In this document: in pieces, positions 27,341 through 36,707 of the stretch | Layout of the letters: every line of letters starts with the position of its first letter | Position numbering within the stretch: the stretch's first letter is position 1 | Notes under the pieces: model-generated | Database searches by the model: none | What the model saw: only the letters and a program-made list of their open reading frames with translations | What the model was told of the DNA's origin: nothing | Program-made: the position numbers and the translations under genes | Assembly: GCA_013285995.1 (NCBI GenBank) | Contig: JABDGN010000007.1 | Coordinates: 1 to 46,087, forward strand | DNA from: Gammaproteobacteria bacterium | GTDB lineage: Bacteria > Pseudomonadota > Gammaproteobacteria > JABDGN01 | Length of the DNA stretch: 46,087 nucleotides | Direction of reading: 5' to 3'

Positions 27341-29902
27341 TTAACCTACCGAAGAGTTTAACCTTTCTAGAGAGTGAGAAATAGTTGGTAAAGTTCCTAC
27401 CACTGACTGGGCTTGCTTCTGGATTACAGTATCTAATTCTTTACCTAGTAAGTCTTGCTTAAACGGTTTTGTAACAACTGCATCCATGCCTGCCTCAAAA
27501 ATGGCAGTGATACTTGTCTTATCTGCGTTGCCACTGATACTAATAATAGGCGTTCGTACTAAGCCGAATTTATTTTCAAACTCACGAATTTGTCGGGTAG
27601 CTTCCAATCCATCCATGACTGACATCTGTGTATCCATCAAAATAGCTTCGAAGCTTAAATGCTGCTCTTTATATAACTGCACAGCTTGTGACCCATCTCC
27701 TACTGACTGAAACTCATAACCCAGCGCCGTTAAGAAACGCTGCAATACTCTTTGATTGACAACATTATCATCTACTACCATAATTCTCAATCTTCCCTGC
27801 GTTACAAGAGGATTGTTAGCAGGCAATTCAGCTGCTTGAGGAAAAGGAGAAGGCGGGGAAGGAGGTTGTCGATCCGCTTGGGTGATAGGCTCAGAGAAAA
27901 CAGTGACCTGGAATGTAGAACCCTTTTCAGGAACGCTTTCTATGCGGATTTCGCCACCCATTTGCGTCACAATTTCATGGCAAATCACTAGGCCAAGCCC
28001 CGTGCCGCCGTATTGGCTACTAGTTTCTTTAGTTGCTTGCACATAGGGTTGAAATAATTTGTCAGCTTGCTCGCGCGTCATGCCAATCCCGGTATCAATT
28101 ACTTTAATCAGCACCTGCAGTCCACCATTGCTCCGAGGACTGGTTTTACAATCAAGTGTAATAGACCCCTGGGCAGTAAATTTAGCTGAATTGCCAATTA
28201 AATTAATTAATAATTGTTTGAAACGCTCTTTGTCGATTTTTAATTCTTGCTTTAGCGGATAAGCTGCAACAATAAGACTCAATTTTTTTTGTTCCACTAA
28301 CGGTTTCATCATCTGCGCTACCGGATCAATAATATCCCCCAAGGTACACAAAACTGGGTCTATTGCTTTTTGATATTGAAGTTTTGACAAACTTAATGCC
28401 TGAGTTGTTAAGCCTTGCAAATGGTTTGCCGAAAGTTGAATGATATTGAGATTTAACTGCAAACTTTCTAATAAATCTGCCACCGAGCGAGAATCAGAAG
28501 TTCTTAAATCCATAGTGTTAAGTGCTATATTTGCGAGCAAACGTTGTAAAGCAGCTAAATCGCGTGGCATAAAATTCGTTCCCACAGCCAGCAAGCCTTG
28601 CAAACCAGCACGTACCTCATGAGACATATAACTAGTAAAATCACTTTGCTCCTTACGTTGCAGAGAAGCTTGTTTTTCTAAGGCCTTGGCTTGAGCAAGC
28701 TCAGCTTGTTGTAAGGTTGCACGTTCTGTATCATCCCACGAAATACCGGCTAATTTATAAGGCTTTCCCATTGCATCTTTAAAAATTTGGCCGCGCGTTA
28801 TAATCGTGTGTGAACTATTATCTGGCCATATGACATCATATTGGATTTGATACGGCTTCGGTTCACTGACCGCTAAAGAAGCATCCGTTTGTTGCTTTGC
28901 CTTCTCAAAGGTTTGCTGTTCTACCATTTGGGAAAATTTTTCCCGCGGAATTAAAAAACTTTTTCCACCCGGCTGCAGGGGCTTAAAGTCTTGTTCGGTT
29001 TTACCATACAAGCGCAATGTCTGCCCACCATGCCAAATGATTTGCTCGGGATTTAAATACCACTCCCAATTGCCGATGTTGAAATTTTCAAATATAAGAT
29101 TGATGTTAGCAAGCGTTTCCTGTAATTTTTGTTCCAATTGCCTTTTCTGAGTAATGTCGCGTACTACTTTTAGATATCCATATAAAGAGTTATCTTGATT
29201 ATAAATAGGCGTAATAACAATGCTGGCTAAAAAAGCTTGCGTGGTAAAACTACCGTATTGGACTTTTACACGGCGAAAACGACGTTCCTCTCTATGATAT
29301 CCACCTGGACTTTTAGCTTCCTGTAAAACAGTCAACATCATCTGCTGACGCTCAGCAGGCGAATCACTGGGATAAAACATTTCTATTGATCGCCCTAGCG
29401 CTTCTTGCGCGGTATAACCCTTAATGCGTTCCGCACCTTGATTCCAAGATAAAATGATCCCATTGTGATCAATAATAAAAATGGCGTAATCTTCAACACT
29501 ATTAATACCCTCTACTAAATGGTTCTTAATGCCATTATTGTTCAGCAATAAAGTATACGCTTTCAGCTCAAGCTCATTACGATGCGCATGAACTACTATT
29601 TCCATAGGGCGTGGATTAGCATGGCAGTTAGTTAGAATAGTGTGAGTATGGTTTTTATTAGGGTGGTGATTTGCATTCTGCAATATATTTTGCAAGTAAA
29701 GCGTGCTCGCGGGCGGAAATAAAGTTGTTATATCCTGAAAAAGCAACAAACGACAACCCGTCAGTTGTAACGCGCCTGGACTACAATAAGCTAAAGTTTT
29801 ATCCGGATTTAATACTAACACGGCAGGGTTAGTATTGTTTTCTATTACTTCAGCAATGCAACGATTAATATCTGCTCGACTAAGCCTTTGCAATCTAATC
29901 AT
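27341..29902 (-). CDS. Hybrid sensor histidine kinase: PAS x3, HisKA-like, HATPase, REC
   Basis: An 853-aa soluble kinase without membrane helices. PAS-like domains are at about residues 10-120, 125-250 (EDYAIFIIDHNGIILSWNQG, then VVRDITQKRQLEQ) and 262-395 (NIGNWEWYLNPEQII, then WDDTERA). The phosphoacceptor is the His in YMSHEVRAGLQGLL; the Pro usual two residues after the Arg is missing. The ATPase domain has LIGNSAKFT, DTGIGM and GTGLGL boxes. The C-terminal receiver domain starts IMVVDDNVVNQRVL and has the phosphoacceptor Asp in ILMDTQMSVMDG. No partner regulator or Hpt protein is adjacent, and the signal sensed is unknown. Confidence 0.93.
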   Translation of the reverse strand: MIRLQRLSRADINRCIAEVIENNTNPAVLVLNPDKTLAYCSPGALQLTGCRLLLFQDITTLFPPASTLYLQNILQNANHHPNKNHTHTILTNCHANPRPMEIVVHAHRNELELKAYTLLLNNNGIKNHLVEGINSVEDYAIFIIDHNGIILSWNQGAERIKGYTAQEALGRSIEMFYPSDSPAERQQMMLTVLQEAKSPGGYHREERRFRRVKVQYGSFTTQAFLASIVITPIYNQDNSLYGYLKVVRDITQKRQLEQKLQETLANINLIFENFNIGNWEWYLNPEQIIWHGGQTLRLYGKTEQDFKPLQPGGKSFLIPREKFSQMVEQQTFEKAKQQTDASLAVSEPKPYQIQYDVIWPDNSSHTIITRGQIFKDAMGKPYKLAGISWDDTERATLQQAELAQAKALEKQASLQRKEQSDFTSYMSHEVRAGLQGLLAVGTNFMPRDLAALQRLLANIALNTMDLRTSDSRSVADLLESLQLNLNIIQLSANHLQGLTTQALSLSKLQYQKAIDPVLCTLGDIIDPVAQMMKPLVEQKKLSLIVAAYPLKQELKIDKERFKQLLINLIGNSAKFTAQGSITLDCKTSPRSNGGLQVLIKVIDTGIGMTREQADKLFQPYVQATKETSSQYGGTGLGLVICHEIVTQMGGEIRIESVPEKGSTFQVTVFSEPITQADRQPPSPPSPFPQAAELPANNPLVTQGRLRIMVVDDNVVNQRVLQRFLTALGYEFQSVGDGSQAVQLYKEQHLSFEAILMDTQMSVMDGLEATRQIREFENKFGLVRTPIISISGNADKTSITAIFEAGMDAVVTKPFKQDLLGKELDTVIQKQAQSVVGTLPTISHSLERLNSSVG

Positions 29903-30012
29903 AATAACTCCCTCATTTAATTACGCTCAAAAATCCGATAATTAAAGTTATTTAAACATCCAAAATAATTTTAATCGGGTTGCTATGTATGCCCACGCAT
30001 CTTCTTTTAAGG

Positions 30013-30019
30013 TTATAAT
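30013..30019 (+). promoter_or_regulatory. Possible -10 box of the phosphofructokinase gene
   Basis: TATAAT at 30014-30019, 32 nt before the ATG. No good -35 element is seen. Confidence 0.3.
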
Positions 30020-30050
30020 AAGCCATTTCCCCAATGCAAGGAACCTCCTC

Positions 30051-31304
30051 ATGAAAAAATTGCAAAATATTTTTTATGCTCAATCGGGCGGTGTCACCGC
30101 CGTCATCAATGCCACCGCCTGCGGTTTAATTCAAGCGGCGCGGGAAAATAGCGATAAAATTGGCAAAGTGTTAGCCGGCCACAATGGCATTTTGGGAGCG
30201 CTGCGCGAAGAACTTATCGATACCAGTTTAGAAACCGATGAGGCCATTAACTCCTTGCTTTACACACCGGGCGGCGCATTTGGTTCTTGCCGCTATAAAT
30301 TAAAAGCAGCCGATGGTAACACCGCAGAATATGAGCGTTTATTTGAAGTGTTTAAAGCGCATAACATTGCTTACTTTTTTTATAACGGCGGTAACGATTC
30401 GCAAGACACCACTCTAAAAATTTCGGAAATGAGCCAACGTTTGGGTTACCCTCTCGTGTGCATCGGCATTCCTAAAACCATTGATAACGATTTGCCGCTC
30501 ACCGACAATTGCCCCGGTTTTGGATCGGTGGCGAAATATATTACCACTTCGATTCGCGAAGGTGCGTTTGATGTCGCTTCGATGGCGGCCACTTCAACCC
30601 AAGTTTTTATTATGGAAGTGATGGGCCGCGAAGCCGGTTGGATTGCTGCGGCCGGCGGCTTAGCGGCGGAGAAGAAAGGCGATGCGCCGCATATTATTTT
30701 ATTTCCGGAAATTCCCTTCGATGAACCCAAGTTTTTAGCGAAGGTTACTGATTGCATAAAAAAATACAGTTCTTGCGCAATCATTGTGTCGGAAGGTTTG
30801 CGGAATCAACAAGGCAATTATTTAGTCGAATCAACCAAAACCGATGCCTTTGGTCATCATCAATTAGGCGGCATTGCGCCGGTGATTGCTGATATTATCA
30901 CGCGCAATTTAAGTTACAAATGCCACTACGCCGTATGCGATTATTTGCAACGCTCAGCCCGCCATTTAGCGTCGCAAACCGATTTAGTGCAAGCGTATAG
31001 CTTAGGCAGCGCAGCGATTGATTTGGTGCTCAAAGGCGCCGACGGTATCATGCTCACTATCGAGCGCAAAAGTTCCGAACCTTATGAATGGGCTATTGGT
31101 ACCGCACCCTTGAGTAAAGTCGCCAATGCGGAAAAATATTTGCCGCGCGATTATATCGATAAAGAAGGGTTTGGCATCAGTAAAAAAGGTCGTGAATATT
31201 TTCTACCCTTGATTCAAGGCGAAGCGTATCCGCCGTATAAAAATGGCATGCCGGATTATGGTGGAAAATTGCAGTTTAAAAAAGTGAAGAAATGTTTGGC
31301 ATAG
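30051..31304 (+). CDS. pfp: Pyrophosphate-type 6-phosphofructokinase
   Basis: Phosphorylates fructose-6-phosphate, probably with pyrophosphate. From the ATG at 30051 (AAGGA about 9 nt upstream) it is 417 aa, longer than the ~320 aa of ATP-dependent PfkA; an earlier in-frame start at 29985 would add an unsupported tail. Motifs: AQSGGVTAVINAT near the N-terminus, YNGGNDSQDT where ATP enzymes have GGDGS, GIPKTIDNDLPLTD with the lysine typical of PPi use, and VMGREAGWIAA. It acts reversibly in the glycolysis that enolase completes; the sugar-amine pathway here would supply fructose-6-phosphate. Confidence 0.92.
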   Translation: MKKLQNIFYAQSGGVTAVINATACGLIQAARENSDKIGKVLAGHNGILGALREELIDTSLETDEAINSLLYTPGGAFGSCRYKLKAADGNTAEYERLFEVFKAHNIAYFFYNGGNDSQDTTLKISEMSQRLGYPLVCIGIPKTIDNDLPLTDNCPGFGSVAKYITTSIREGAFDVASMAATSTQVFIMEVMGREAGWIAAAGGLAAEKKGDAPHIILFPEIPFDEPKFLAKVTDCIKKYSSCAIIVSEGLRNQQGNYLVESTKTDAFGHHQLGGIAPVIADIITRNLSYKCHYAVCDYLQRSARHLASQTDLVQAYSLGSAAIDLVLKGADGIMLTIERKSSEPYEWAIGTAPLSKVANAEKYLPRDYIDKEGFGISKKGREYFLPLIQGEAYPPYKNGMPDYGGKLQFKKVKKCLA

Positions 31305-31340
31305 CATCCATACAAATTTGCCCCTTACTTTGAAATGTGT

Positions 31341-31422
31341 GTCATTCCCGCGAAAGCGGAAATCCAGTTTTAAACAAATGATTAGTTTTATTTTCTGGAT
31401 CCCCGCTTTCGCGGGGATGACG
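31341..31422. repeat. Composite palindromic repeat, paired units
   Basis: The left unit GTCATTCCCGCGAAAGC...AATCCAG and the right unit CTGGATCCCCGC...GGGGATGAC are inverted around a ~30-nt AT-rich spacer, matching the organisation at 5778-5868. It lies between pfp and the EamA gene. Confidence 0.8.
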
Positions 31423-31448
31423 AAGAACAAGATTAAACGGAGAAATAA

Positions 31449-32339
31449 ATGAACCAAGCTGCACCCCGCAATTTAAAACTCGCCATCCCTTTAGCGATTA
31501 TCGCTGCTCTCGCTATTTCGGCTTCGCTTATACCGGTCAAATTCTTGGCTGGCTTTCCTACGACTGGCGTGGTTTTATTCGTTCGCTATTTTATCATTTT
31601 GCTGATCGTCTTCCCCTTTATTTATGTTCACCGCGGTGAACAAAGTGTAGGGCAATTTTTAAAAACCAAGCGCCCGGTATTGCATATTGTGCGCGGCGTG
31701 TGTGGCACGCTAAGCGTGTTTTGTTATTTTTACGCTTCTACCACGCTGCCCTTAGCTGATATCACCGTTTTATTTAGCACCGCACCGCTGTTTATCCCGC
31801 TGATTGCACGCGTATGGGGCGGCATTAAAATTATCCACCAGCTATGGTGGGGGATTTGCATCGGCTTTATCGGTGTGATTTGTATTTTGCATCCTGGCAA
31901 AGAATTATTCCATTTGGATGCACTGTTCGGTTTATTATCCGGCTTCTTAGCCGGTGTTACTTACGTCGCTAATCGTTATCTCACTTATACCGAACCACCC
32001 TTGCGTAATTTATTTTATTATTTTGTGCTTGGCACTGTCTGTGCATTGTTAGTGGCATTGTCACATATTCATCAATTGGCTCAGCTTAATTTAAAAGCAT
32101 GGCTTTTGTTAATAGCCATTGGGATTCTGGGATATATTTACCAGTATAGTTTTACAGTCGCGACTCGTAATGCACCGGTTCGCCTTATTACTACTTTTTT
32201 AAATTGTGCGGTTATTTTCTCTTTATTATTCGATTTTTTTATTTGGCATATTATTCCTTCCTGGCTTTCAGTGGCGGGCATTATTCTGACCATCGTTGGC
32301 AGTGTTTTATTGGTTGTGTTATATCCGAAAGAAAGTTGA
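31449..32339 (+). CDS. EamA/DMT-family transporter (second copy in window)
   Basis: A 296-aa inner-membrane protein with about ten helices in two EamA repeats. The first half contains GVVLFVRYFIILLIVFPF and the ADITVLFSTAPLFIPLI segment, the second the SFTVATRNAPVRLITTF segment and a C-terminal IPSWLSVAGIILTIVG helix. It is only distantly like the EamA protein at 9559-10443. The substrate is unknown. GGAG lies 7 nt before the ATG. Confidence 0.87.
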   Translation: MNQAAPRNLKLAIPLAIIAALAISASLIPVKFLAGFPTTGVVLFVRYFIILLIVFPFIYVHRGEQSVGQFLKTKRPVLHIVRGVCGTLSVFCYFYASTTLPLADITVLFSTAPLFIPLIARVWGGIKIIHQLWWGICIGFIGVICILHPGKELFHLDALFGLLSGFLAGVTYVANRYLTYTEPPLRNLFYYFVLGTVCALLVALSHIHQLAQLNLKAWLLLIAIGILGYIYQYSFTVATRNAPVRLITTFLNCAVIFSLLFDFFIWHIIPSWLSVAGIILTIVGSVLLVVLYPKES

Positions 32340-32418
32340 TTATCGTCAAATAATCATTTTTCTGCCCGGTATACGATCTCTCTGTGTTAAAAATTACTAA
32401 CCAGAGGAGATCGTAATC

Positions 32419-33093
32419 ATGAAAAAATTAACTTTTCTATCTATCTTGCTGATAGGCTTAGTGGCCGAGCAAGGCTGGGCAGAGGATGCCGTAAGCACCT
32501 ATCTCAGTGGGCCTCATGCCTATGTCAGCTTTGATGCCGGCACGTCCCAAATTTATACCAGTACCTTTAGCCCCAACATTTATCCCAGCACTACGCGTTC
32601 AGTTTATCAGCCTGACGTCGGCGGTGCGATAGGGATTTTGGCCTTTAATCCAGACCATCCTTCCATGGCGTTGGGAGCTGAGTTTGGAATGAGCACCTAT
32701 GGGCAAATTACTCAAACCGGAAGTAATCTAGATTCGGGCAATGCCAGCCAAGTAAAAATCGGTTCGACTGCAACTGATTTAATGGCAGTCGGGCGTTTCA
32801 CCTTCATCCCAGCTTTTTTTACCACCGTAAAAGTGGGGGCTGCTTATGTGGTGCAAAATGTGTCGGTAAATGATCAAAGCAGTACGGATGGAGATTTTTC
32901 GTATAATGTTTCCAATAACCGGGTGGCTCCCGCTCTCGGTGTGGGGGTTGGCGCGAACTTTACGCCACATCTATCTGCCAGCCTCGATGCGGGTTATATC
33001 TTTGGCAAACGCCCGGATATGAATAATCCAAACACTTATAACCAAGGTGCTGCTATCAGTAGTTTGAATGCGACGATTAGTTATTTATTCTAA
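32419..33093 (+). CDS. Outer-membrane beta-barrel protein
   Basis: A 224-aa exported protein. Residues 1-21 form a Sec signal peptide (MKKLTFLSILLIGLVAEQGWA), followed by alternating-pattern strands rich in Gly, Tyr and Asn. There is a GVGVGANFTPHLSASLDAGYIF hairpin and a terminal SYLF, with the aromatic C-terminal residue that outer-membrane insertion signals require. The size fits an 8-stranded OmpA/OmpW-like barrel. No enzymatic motif is seen. GAGGAG precedes the ATG. A long hairpin follows. Confidence 0.82.
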   Translation: MKKLTFLSILLIGLVAEQGWAEDAVSTYLSGPHAYVSFDAGTSQIYTSTFSPNIYPSTTRSVYQPDVGGAIGILAFNPDHPSMALGAEFGMSTYGQITQTGSNLDSGNASQVKIGSTATDLMAVGRFTFIPAFFTTVKVGAAYVVQNVSVNDQSSTDGDFSYNVSNNRVAPALGVGVGANFTPHLSASLDAGYIFGKRPDMNNPNTYNQGAAISSLNATISYLF

Positions 33094-33102
33094 GCGGTAA
33101 AA

Positions 33103-33138
33103 TTTCAGTGGTTCTTGCTGATAGAAGAACCACTGAAA
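33103..33138. terminator. Bidirectional terminator hairpin
   Basis: TTTCAGTGGTTCTT and AAGAACCACTGAAA form a perfect 14-bp stem with an 8-nt loop between the convergent barrel gene and the 457-aa gene. Confidence 0.8.
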
Positions 33139-33141
33139 CTA

Positions 33142-34515
33142 TTAATGAAACATGTGATGAATATCTTGGATTCCTTCCCAGGGTTCAAAATCAGTTATTT
33201 TATACCAATGGTGAAGGTTCCACTCCGTCACAACAAGCGCATAAGGGAGAGGGTGCTGGGGTTTTCGAAAGCTAATAATCACATGCTCAAAGTAACTACA
33301 ATTTCCGTAGCACATCGCATCATTCCGAAGACCAAAGAAATCTTCTGTCAATTTTTTTATATCACTGCGACTACGCGTTTTCATCTCAAAAACCGTTTTC
33401 ATCTCAAAAACGGAAACGGAAACCGTCATTGGTGCAGGCGGCTCTGGCAAAGGATAGGTATTGTCATGACTCAACTGCAAAGCAACTATCCAGTTGGTTT
33501 CAGGCATAATAATGTACTGTTGGGCATTGTAAAGCATATCCAAATAGCTGGCCGATGGTATATCAATTTTAAAGAAGTTTCTGGTTTTTAAATCAAAAAA
33601 TTGCATTTGATTTTTATCAGGCCTTTTCATGATAACAAGCTCACCACGGGTGAGTGGACTGAGAAAGGGATAATAATAAAAGTCTGACGGCGCATATTGA
33701 TCTGGTTGAGACAGAAAAAATTGCCAGGTTAGAGGTTCTATAGCCTTGGAAAATTCAGGTTTTATGCGCGTTTCCGGAAGAGAGAAACGGTGTAACTCAT
33801 CTAAGCGGTAACAATATAATGTTGTTGGGTTTTGATCCCCTATTTGTAGCAGAACCAAATGCCTGTTAGTCACAGTAAAGCAATGATACCCATTTAGATC
33901 AACAACATCTTTTATGCCTGTATCAGATAGCCTGAGTATATGACTACCGGTGTCATAACGACATAACAATAAAGCAGTGTTTGGGATAAGATGAACTTTG
34001 TCTACGGCGGAAATTAACTGTCGTTGCCATAAATACTCTGCTTTCGTTTCTGAATCACAGCGATACAAATGTACTGTCCTAGTTTGCCGATTATATTGCG
34101 CTAAATAAATGGGCCACGGGAGTGGTGAGACCAAATGACGACGGTTTATTTTGTTGCCCATAGTTTCATAATCTAATACTGCTCCTAACGAAGAAGGAAG
34201 GGGAAATTGTCGCTCCAAAGAATGTTGATGTGCCAATAATCGCAGACCTAATGGCTGAATAACAGAGTATTCATCTATTACATATATATCATCTCTCGCG
34301 TCACAAGTTATAAGAGGAACCTTACACTTCAAGTAAGGGGCCATTGTAGCTGGGGAACATGGAAGTTCATTAGGATTCACAAGATAAACGGCGTATTGAT
34401 GGTATTCTAGGTGACCTGTCAGATTAGTGCGTAGCAGCCATCGGTTATCATCAAGTGTCGCCAATAATTCACAGTGGTCAAAATTAAACTTTCGTTTTAA
34501 TTTAAGTGCCTGCAT
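33142..34515 (-). CDS. Hypothetical protein, possible beta-propeller-like
   Basis: A 457-aa protein I do not recognise. It has no signal peptide or membrane helix. Several segments of 40-50 residues have a strand-rich pattern with recurrent Tyr/Leu-rich ends (NRWLLRTNLTG, IYVIDEYSVIQPLG, RTVHLYRCDSE, TTLYCYRLDELH), which suggests propeller-type blades, but this is only pattern inference. Residues ~375-387 contain an exact doublet VFEMKT-VFEMKT from an 18-bp duplication. It is divergent from fabV across a 66-nt spacer with an inverted repeat. Lineage-restricted or effector-like function is possible. Confidence 0.65.
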   Translation of the reverse strand: MQALKLKRKFNFDHCELLATLDDNRWLLRTNLTGHLEYHQYAVYLVNPNELPCSPATMAPYLKCKVPLITCDARDDIYVIDEYSVIQPLGLRLLAHQHSLERQFPLPSSLGAVLDYETMGNKINRRHLVSPLPWPIYLAQYNRQTRTVHLYRCDSETKAEYLWQRQLISAVDKVHLIPNTALLLCRYDTGSHILRLSDTGIKDVVDLNGYHCFTVTNRHLVLLQIGDQNPTTLYCYRLDELHRFSLPETRIKPEFSKAIEPLTWQFFLSQPDQYAPSDFYYYPFLSPLTRGELVIMKRPDKNQMQFFDLKTRNFFKIDIPSASYLDMLYNAQQYIIMPETNWIVALQLSHDNTYPLPEPPAPMTVSVSVFEMKTVFEMKTRSRSDIKKLTEDFFGLRNDAMCYGNCSYFEHVIISFRKPQHPLPYALVVTEWNLHHWYKITDFEPWEGIQDIHHMFH

Positions 34516-34542
34516 GGTATTTTGCTCACTTTATTAAGAGAT

Positions 34543-34564
34543 GTTATAGTATCGTAACTATAAC
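34543..34564. promoter_or_regulatory. Inverted repeat in the fabV divergent promoter (possible operator)
   Basis: GTTATAGT-ATCGTA-ACTATAAC: 8-bp arms with a 6-nt centre, ending 17 nt before the fabV ATG and lying 28 nt before the start of the divergent gene. It could bind a dimeric regulator of both genes. Confidence 0.45.
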
Positions 34565-34580
34565 CGTTAAGGAACCCTGC

Positions 34581-35777
34581 ATGCAAGTCCAACCAAAAAT
34601 CCGTGGTTTCATTTGTACCACCGCGCACCCAACCGGCTGCGCAGCTAACGTAGGCGAACAAATTGCTTATGCCACGCAACATACGCAGTTAAGCCCGGCA
34701 CCTAAAAAAGTATTGGTGATTGGCGCTTCCACCGGCTATGGTTTAGCCAGCCGGATTGTGGCTGCTTTTGGTGCCAAAGCTCAAACTATCGGCGTGTTTT
34801 TTGAGCGCGCCTCCGACGGCAAACGTACCGCGACCGCTGGTTGGTACAACACGATTGCCTTTGAAGCCGCCGCTCAAAAAGCCGGTTTATACGCTAAAAG
34901 CATCAATGGTGATGCCTTCTCGAAAGAAATTAAACAGCAAACTATTGACTTGATTAAGCGCGATTGGAATGGTGAAGTCGACTTAGTGATTTACAGTTTA
35001 GCTTCGCCTAAACGCACCGATCCAGACACTGGCGAAACTTACAGCTCTGCTTTAAAAACGATTAATAAGCCATTCAAAAATAAGAATATTGATGTATTCA
35101 ACGGGCTTGTAAATGAAGTTTCGGTAGAGCCCGCCAATGACGATGAAATTCGTCAAACGGTAGCCGTCATGGGAGGAGCGGATTGGGAATTATGGATCGA
35201 TGCGCTACTCAAAAATAACTGCCTGGCCAAAGGAGCCATGACGATAGCTTACAATTACATTGGCCCGGCGATGACTTACCCCATTTATCATCACGGTACC
35301 ATTGGCCGCGCTAAGCGACATTTGGAAGCCACCAGCAAAACCTTAAATGAAAAGCTTAAAGCTCTTAATGGCCATGCTTACATCTCGGTAAATAAAGCCT
35401 TGGTGACTCAAGCCAGCTCGGCAATTCCGGTGGTGCCTTTGTACATTTCTCTACTCTACAAAGTGATGAAAGCCAAAGGCTTGCACGAAGGTTGTATCGA
35501 ACAAATGACGCGTTTATTTAGTGAACGCCTCTACGCTGGTAAACCCGTGCCGGTCGATGCCGAAGGCTTCATTCGCCTCGATGATTGGGAAATGCAGACC
35601 GATGTGCAACAGGAAGTGGCGCAACTGTGGGAAAAGGTCAACACTGATAACGTGCTGCAAATTTCTGACTTAGCCGGTTATCGCCACGAATTCCAACGCT
35701 TATTTGGCTTCGATATCGTGGGTGTGGATTACAGCACGGATGTGGAAGTCGAAGCACAAATTCCATCATTGCAATGA
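34581..35777 (+). CDS. fabV: Trans-2-enoyl-ACP/CoA reductase FabV
   Basis: NADH-dependent enoyl reductase for the last step of fatty-acid elongation; a triclosan-resistant alternative to FabI. From the ATG at 34581 (TTAAGGA 11 nt upstream) it is 398 aa, the family length. Visible: KIRGFICTTAHPTGC at the N-terminus, the NADH-binding GASTGYGLASRI, the MGGADWELWIDAL region, and the active-site YNYIGPAMTYPIYHHGTIGRAK with the Tyr-(x)8-Lys arrangement. A strong hairpin follows the stop codon. Confidence 0.96.
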   Translation: MQVQPKIRGFICTTAHPTGCAANVGEQIAYATQHTQLSPAPKKVLVIGASTGYGLASRIVAAFGAKAQTIGVFFERASDGKRTATAGWYNTIAFEAAAQKAGLYAKSINGDAFSKEIKQQTIDLIKRDWNGEVDLVIYSLASPKRTDPDTGETYSSALKTINKPFKNKNIDVFNGLVNEVSVEPANDDEIRQTVAVMGGADWELWIDALLKNNCLAKGAMTIAYNYIGPAMTYPIYHHGTIGRAKRHLEATSKTLNEKLKALNGHAYISVNKALVTQASSAIPVVPLYISLLYKVMKAKGLHEGCIEQMTRLFSERLYAGKPVPVDAEGFIRLDDWEMQTDVQQEVAQLWEKVNTDNVLQISDLAGYRHEFQRLFGFDIVGVDYSTDVEVEAQIPSLQ

Positions 35778-35811
35778 TACCTTAGCTCGTCATAATTTGA
35801 GCTAAGGTATC
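35776..35811. terminator. Terminator hairpin between fabV and the GH18 gene
   Basis: GATACCTTAGCTC and GAGCTAAGGTATC form a perfect 13-bp stem with a 10-nt loop, overlapping the fabV stop codon and placed between convergent genes. Confidence 0.8.
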
Positions 35812-35834
35812 GAGGGCGTGTCCCTAAACCATCC

Positions 35835-36707
35835 CTATTGCAAACAGCCTAGTGGTACTGTAACCGGTACACCATCTGCGGTAGTAAATTGTTCTGCATA
35901 ACCTTCTGAATCTGACGCCGCTGTAATATTGTAAATCATCGAATTGGAGTAATGATTAGATTGCAAATATTCCACCACATCAGCAGCCGAAGGATAATTT
36001 ACCAACGTTGACGCACCAATGGTTAAATTATTTTTGGTCATACCATTTTGTAAATAAGGTGCTAAACGGCCATCAAAGCTCGAATTACCATAGTCCATCT
36101 CCCAGCCATAATCTAAATATTCAGCTAATTTATGCCCGTTATAAGCGGTTTCAAAATCCGCTTCATCCCCATAAAGTGCCATTGTTAATAACTTACCTTT
36201 AAAAGCTGGATTAGTTTTTAGTGCTTGTGCAATCATGGTGATAGAAGTAGGGTTAAATGTGCAGAGAGAATATTCATCATCAATATCAACACCATCAGCT
36301 TGGTATTTGTTAAGCATAGCAGCAATATTATTGGCAAAAGTCGCGGCTGCCGCAGGATCAGTCATACACGACCAGCCCGCGTTTTGGCGATCTCCCAGTA
36401 AAGTAATTAACACTTTAATGCCTTTAGCATGTAATTGCTGGATGGCATCGGAGTGATTCAGTAATTGATCGACCTTCTGATTAAAATAAATTTGTGGGGC
36501 ATTGGGATCATCGCCATGAATATTCGCTGCAAAAACAGACACTATATTAAAAAAGGGTTGGCCATTATCTTTACGTAGATAACACGCCACATTGGTAATG
36601 TTATTCGTATTAACTTCGACATAAACCATGTTAACGGGATTAGGCGTGGCAAAAACAACTGCAGTGGATCCTAACAACAGTAAAGCAATAATTATAATTA
36701 TTTTCAT
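35835..36707 (-). CDS. Secreted GH18 glycosidase (chitinase or EndoH-like endo-beta-N-acetylglucosaminidase)
   Basis: An exported hydrolase, 290 aa from the ATG at 36707 (GAGG 8 nt upstream; a TTG at 36734 is less likely). The N-terminus is a hydrophobic signal peptide ending near STAVVFA. The GH18 catalytic signature DxxDxDxE is present as DGVDIDDE, about residues 138-145, with Glu as the acid. DDEY after the motif recalls EndoH/EndoF-type enzymes that cut N-glycan chitobiose cores; true chitinases usually carry DWE. It has no chitin-binding domain. It could supply GlcNAc-containing products for the nag enzymes or act on host glycoproteins. Confidence 0.87.
   Translation of the reverse strand: MKIIIIIALLLLGSTAVVFATPNPVNMVYVEVNTNNITNVACYLRKDNGQPFFNIVSVFAANIHGDDPNAPQIYFNQKVDQLLNHSDAIQQLHAKGIKVLITLLGDRQNAGWSCMTDPAAAATFANNIAAMLNKYQADGVDIDDEYSLCTFNPTSITMIAQALKTNPAFKGKLLTMALYGDEADFETAYNGHKLAEYLDYGWEMDYGNSSFDGRLAPYLQNGMTKNNLTIGASTLVNYPSAADVVEYLQSNHYSNSMIYNITAASDSEGYAEQFTTADGVPVTVPLGCLQ

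Noticed and set aside
33115..33591. A 158-codon plus-strand frame opposite the 3' end of the 457-aa gene
   Set aside because: It overlaps the terminator hairpin, lacks a ribosome site and mirrors the longer minus-strand frame.
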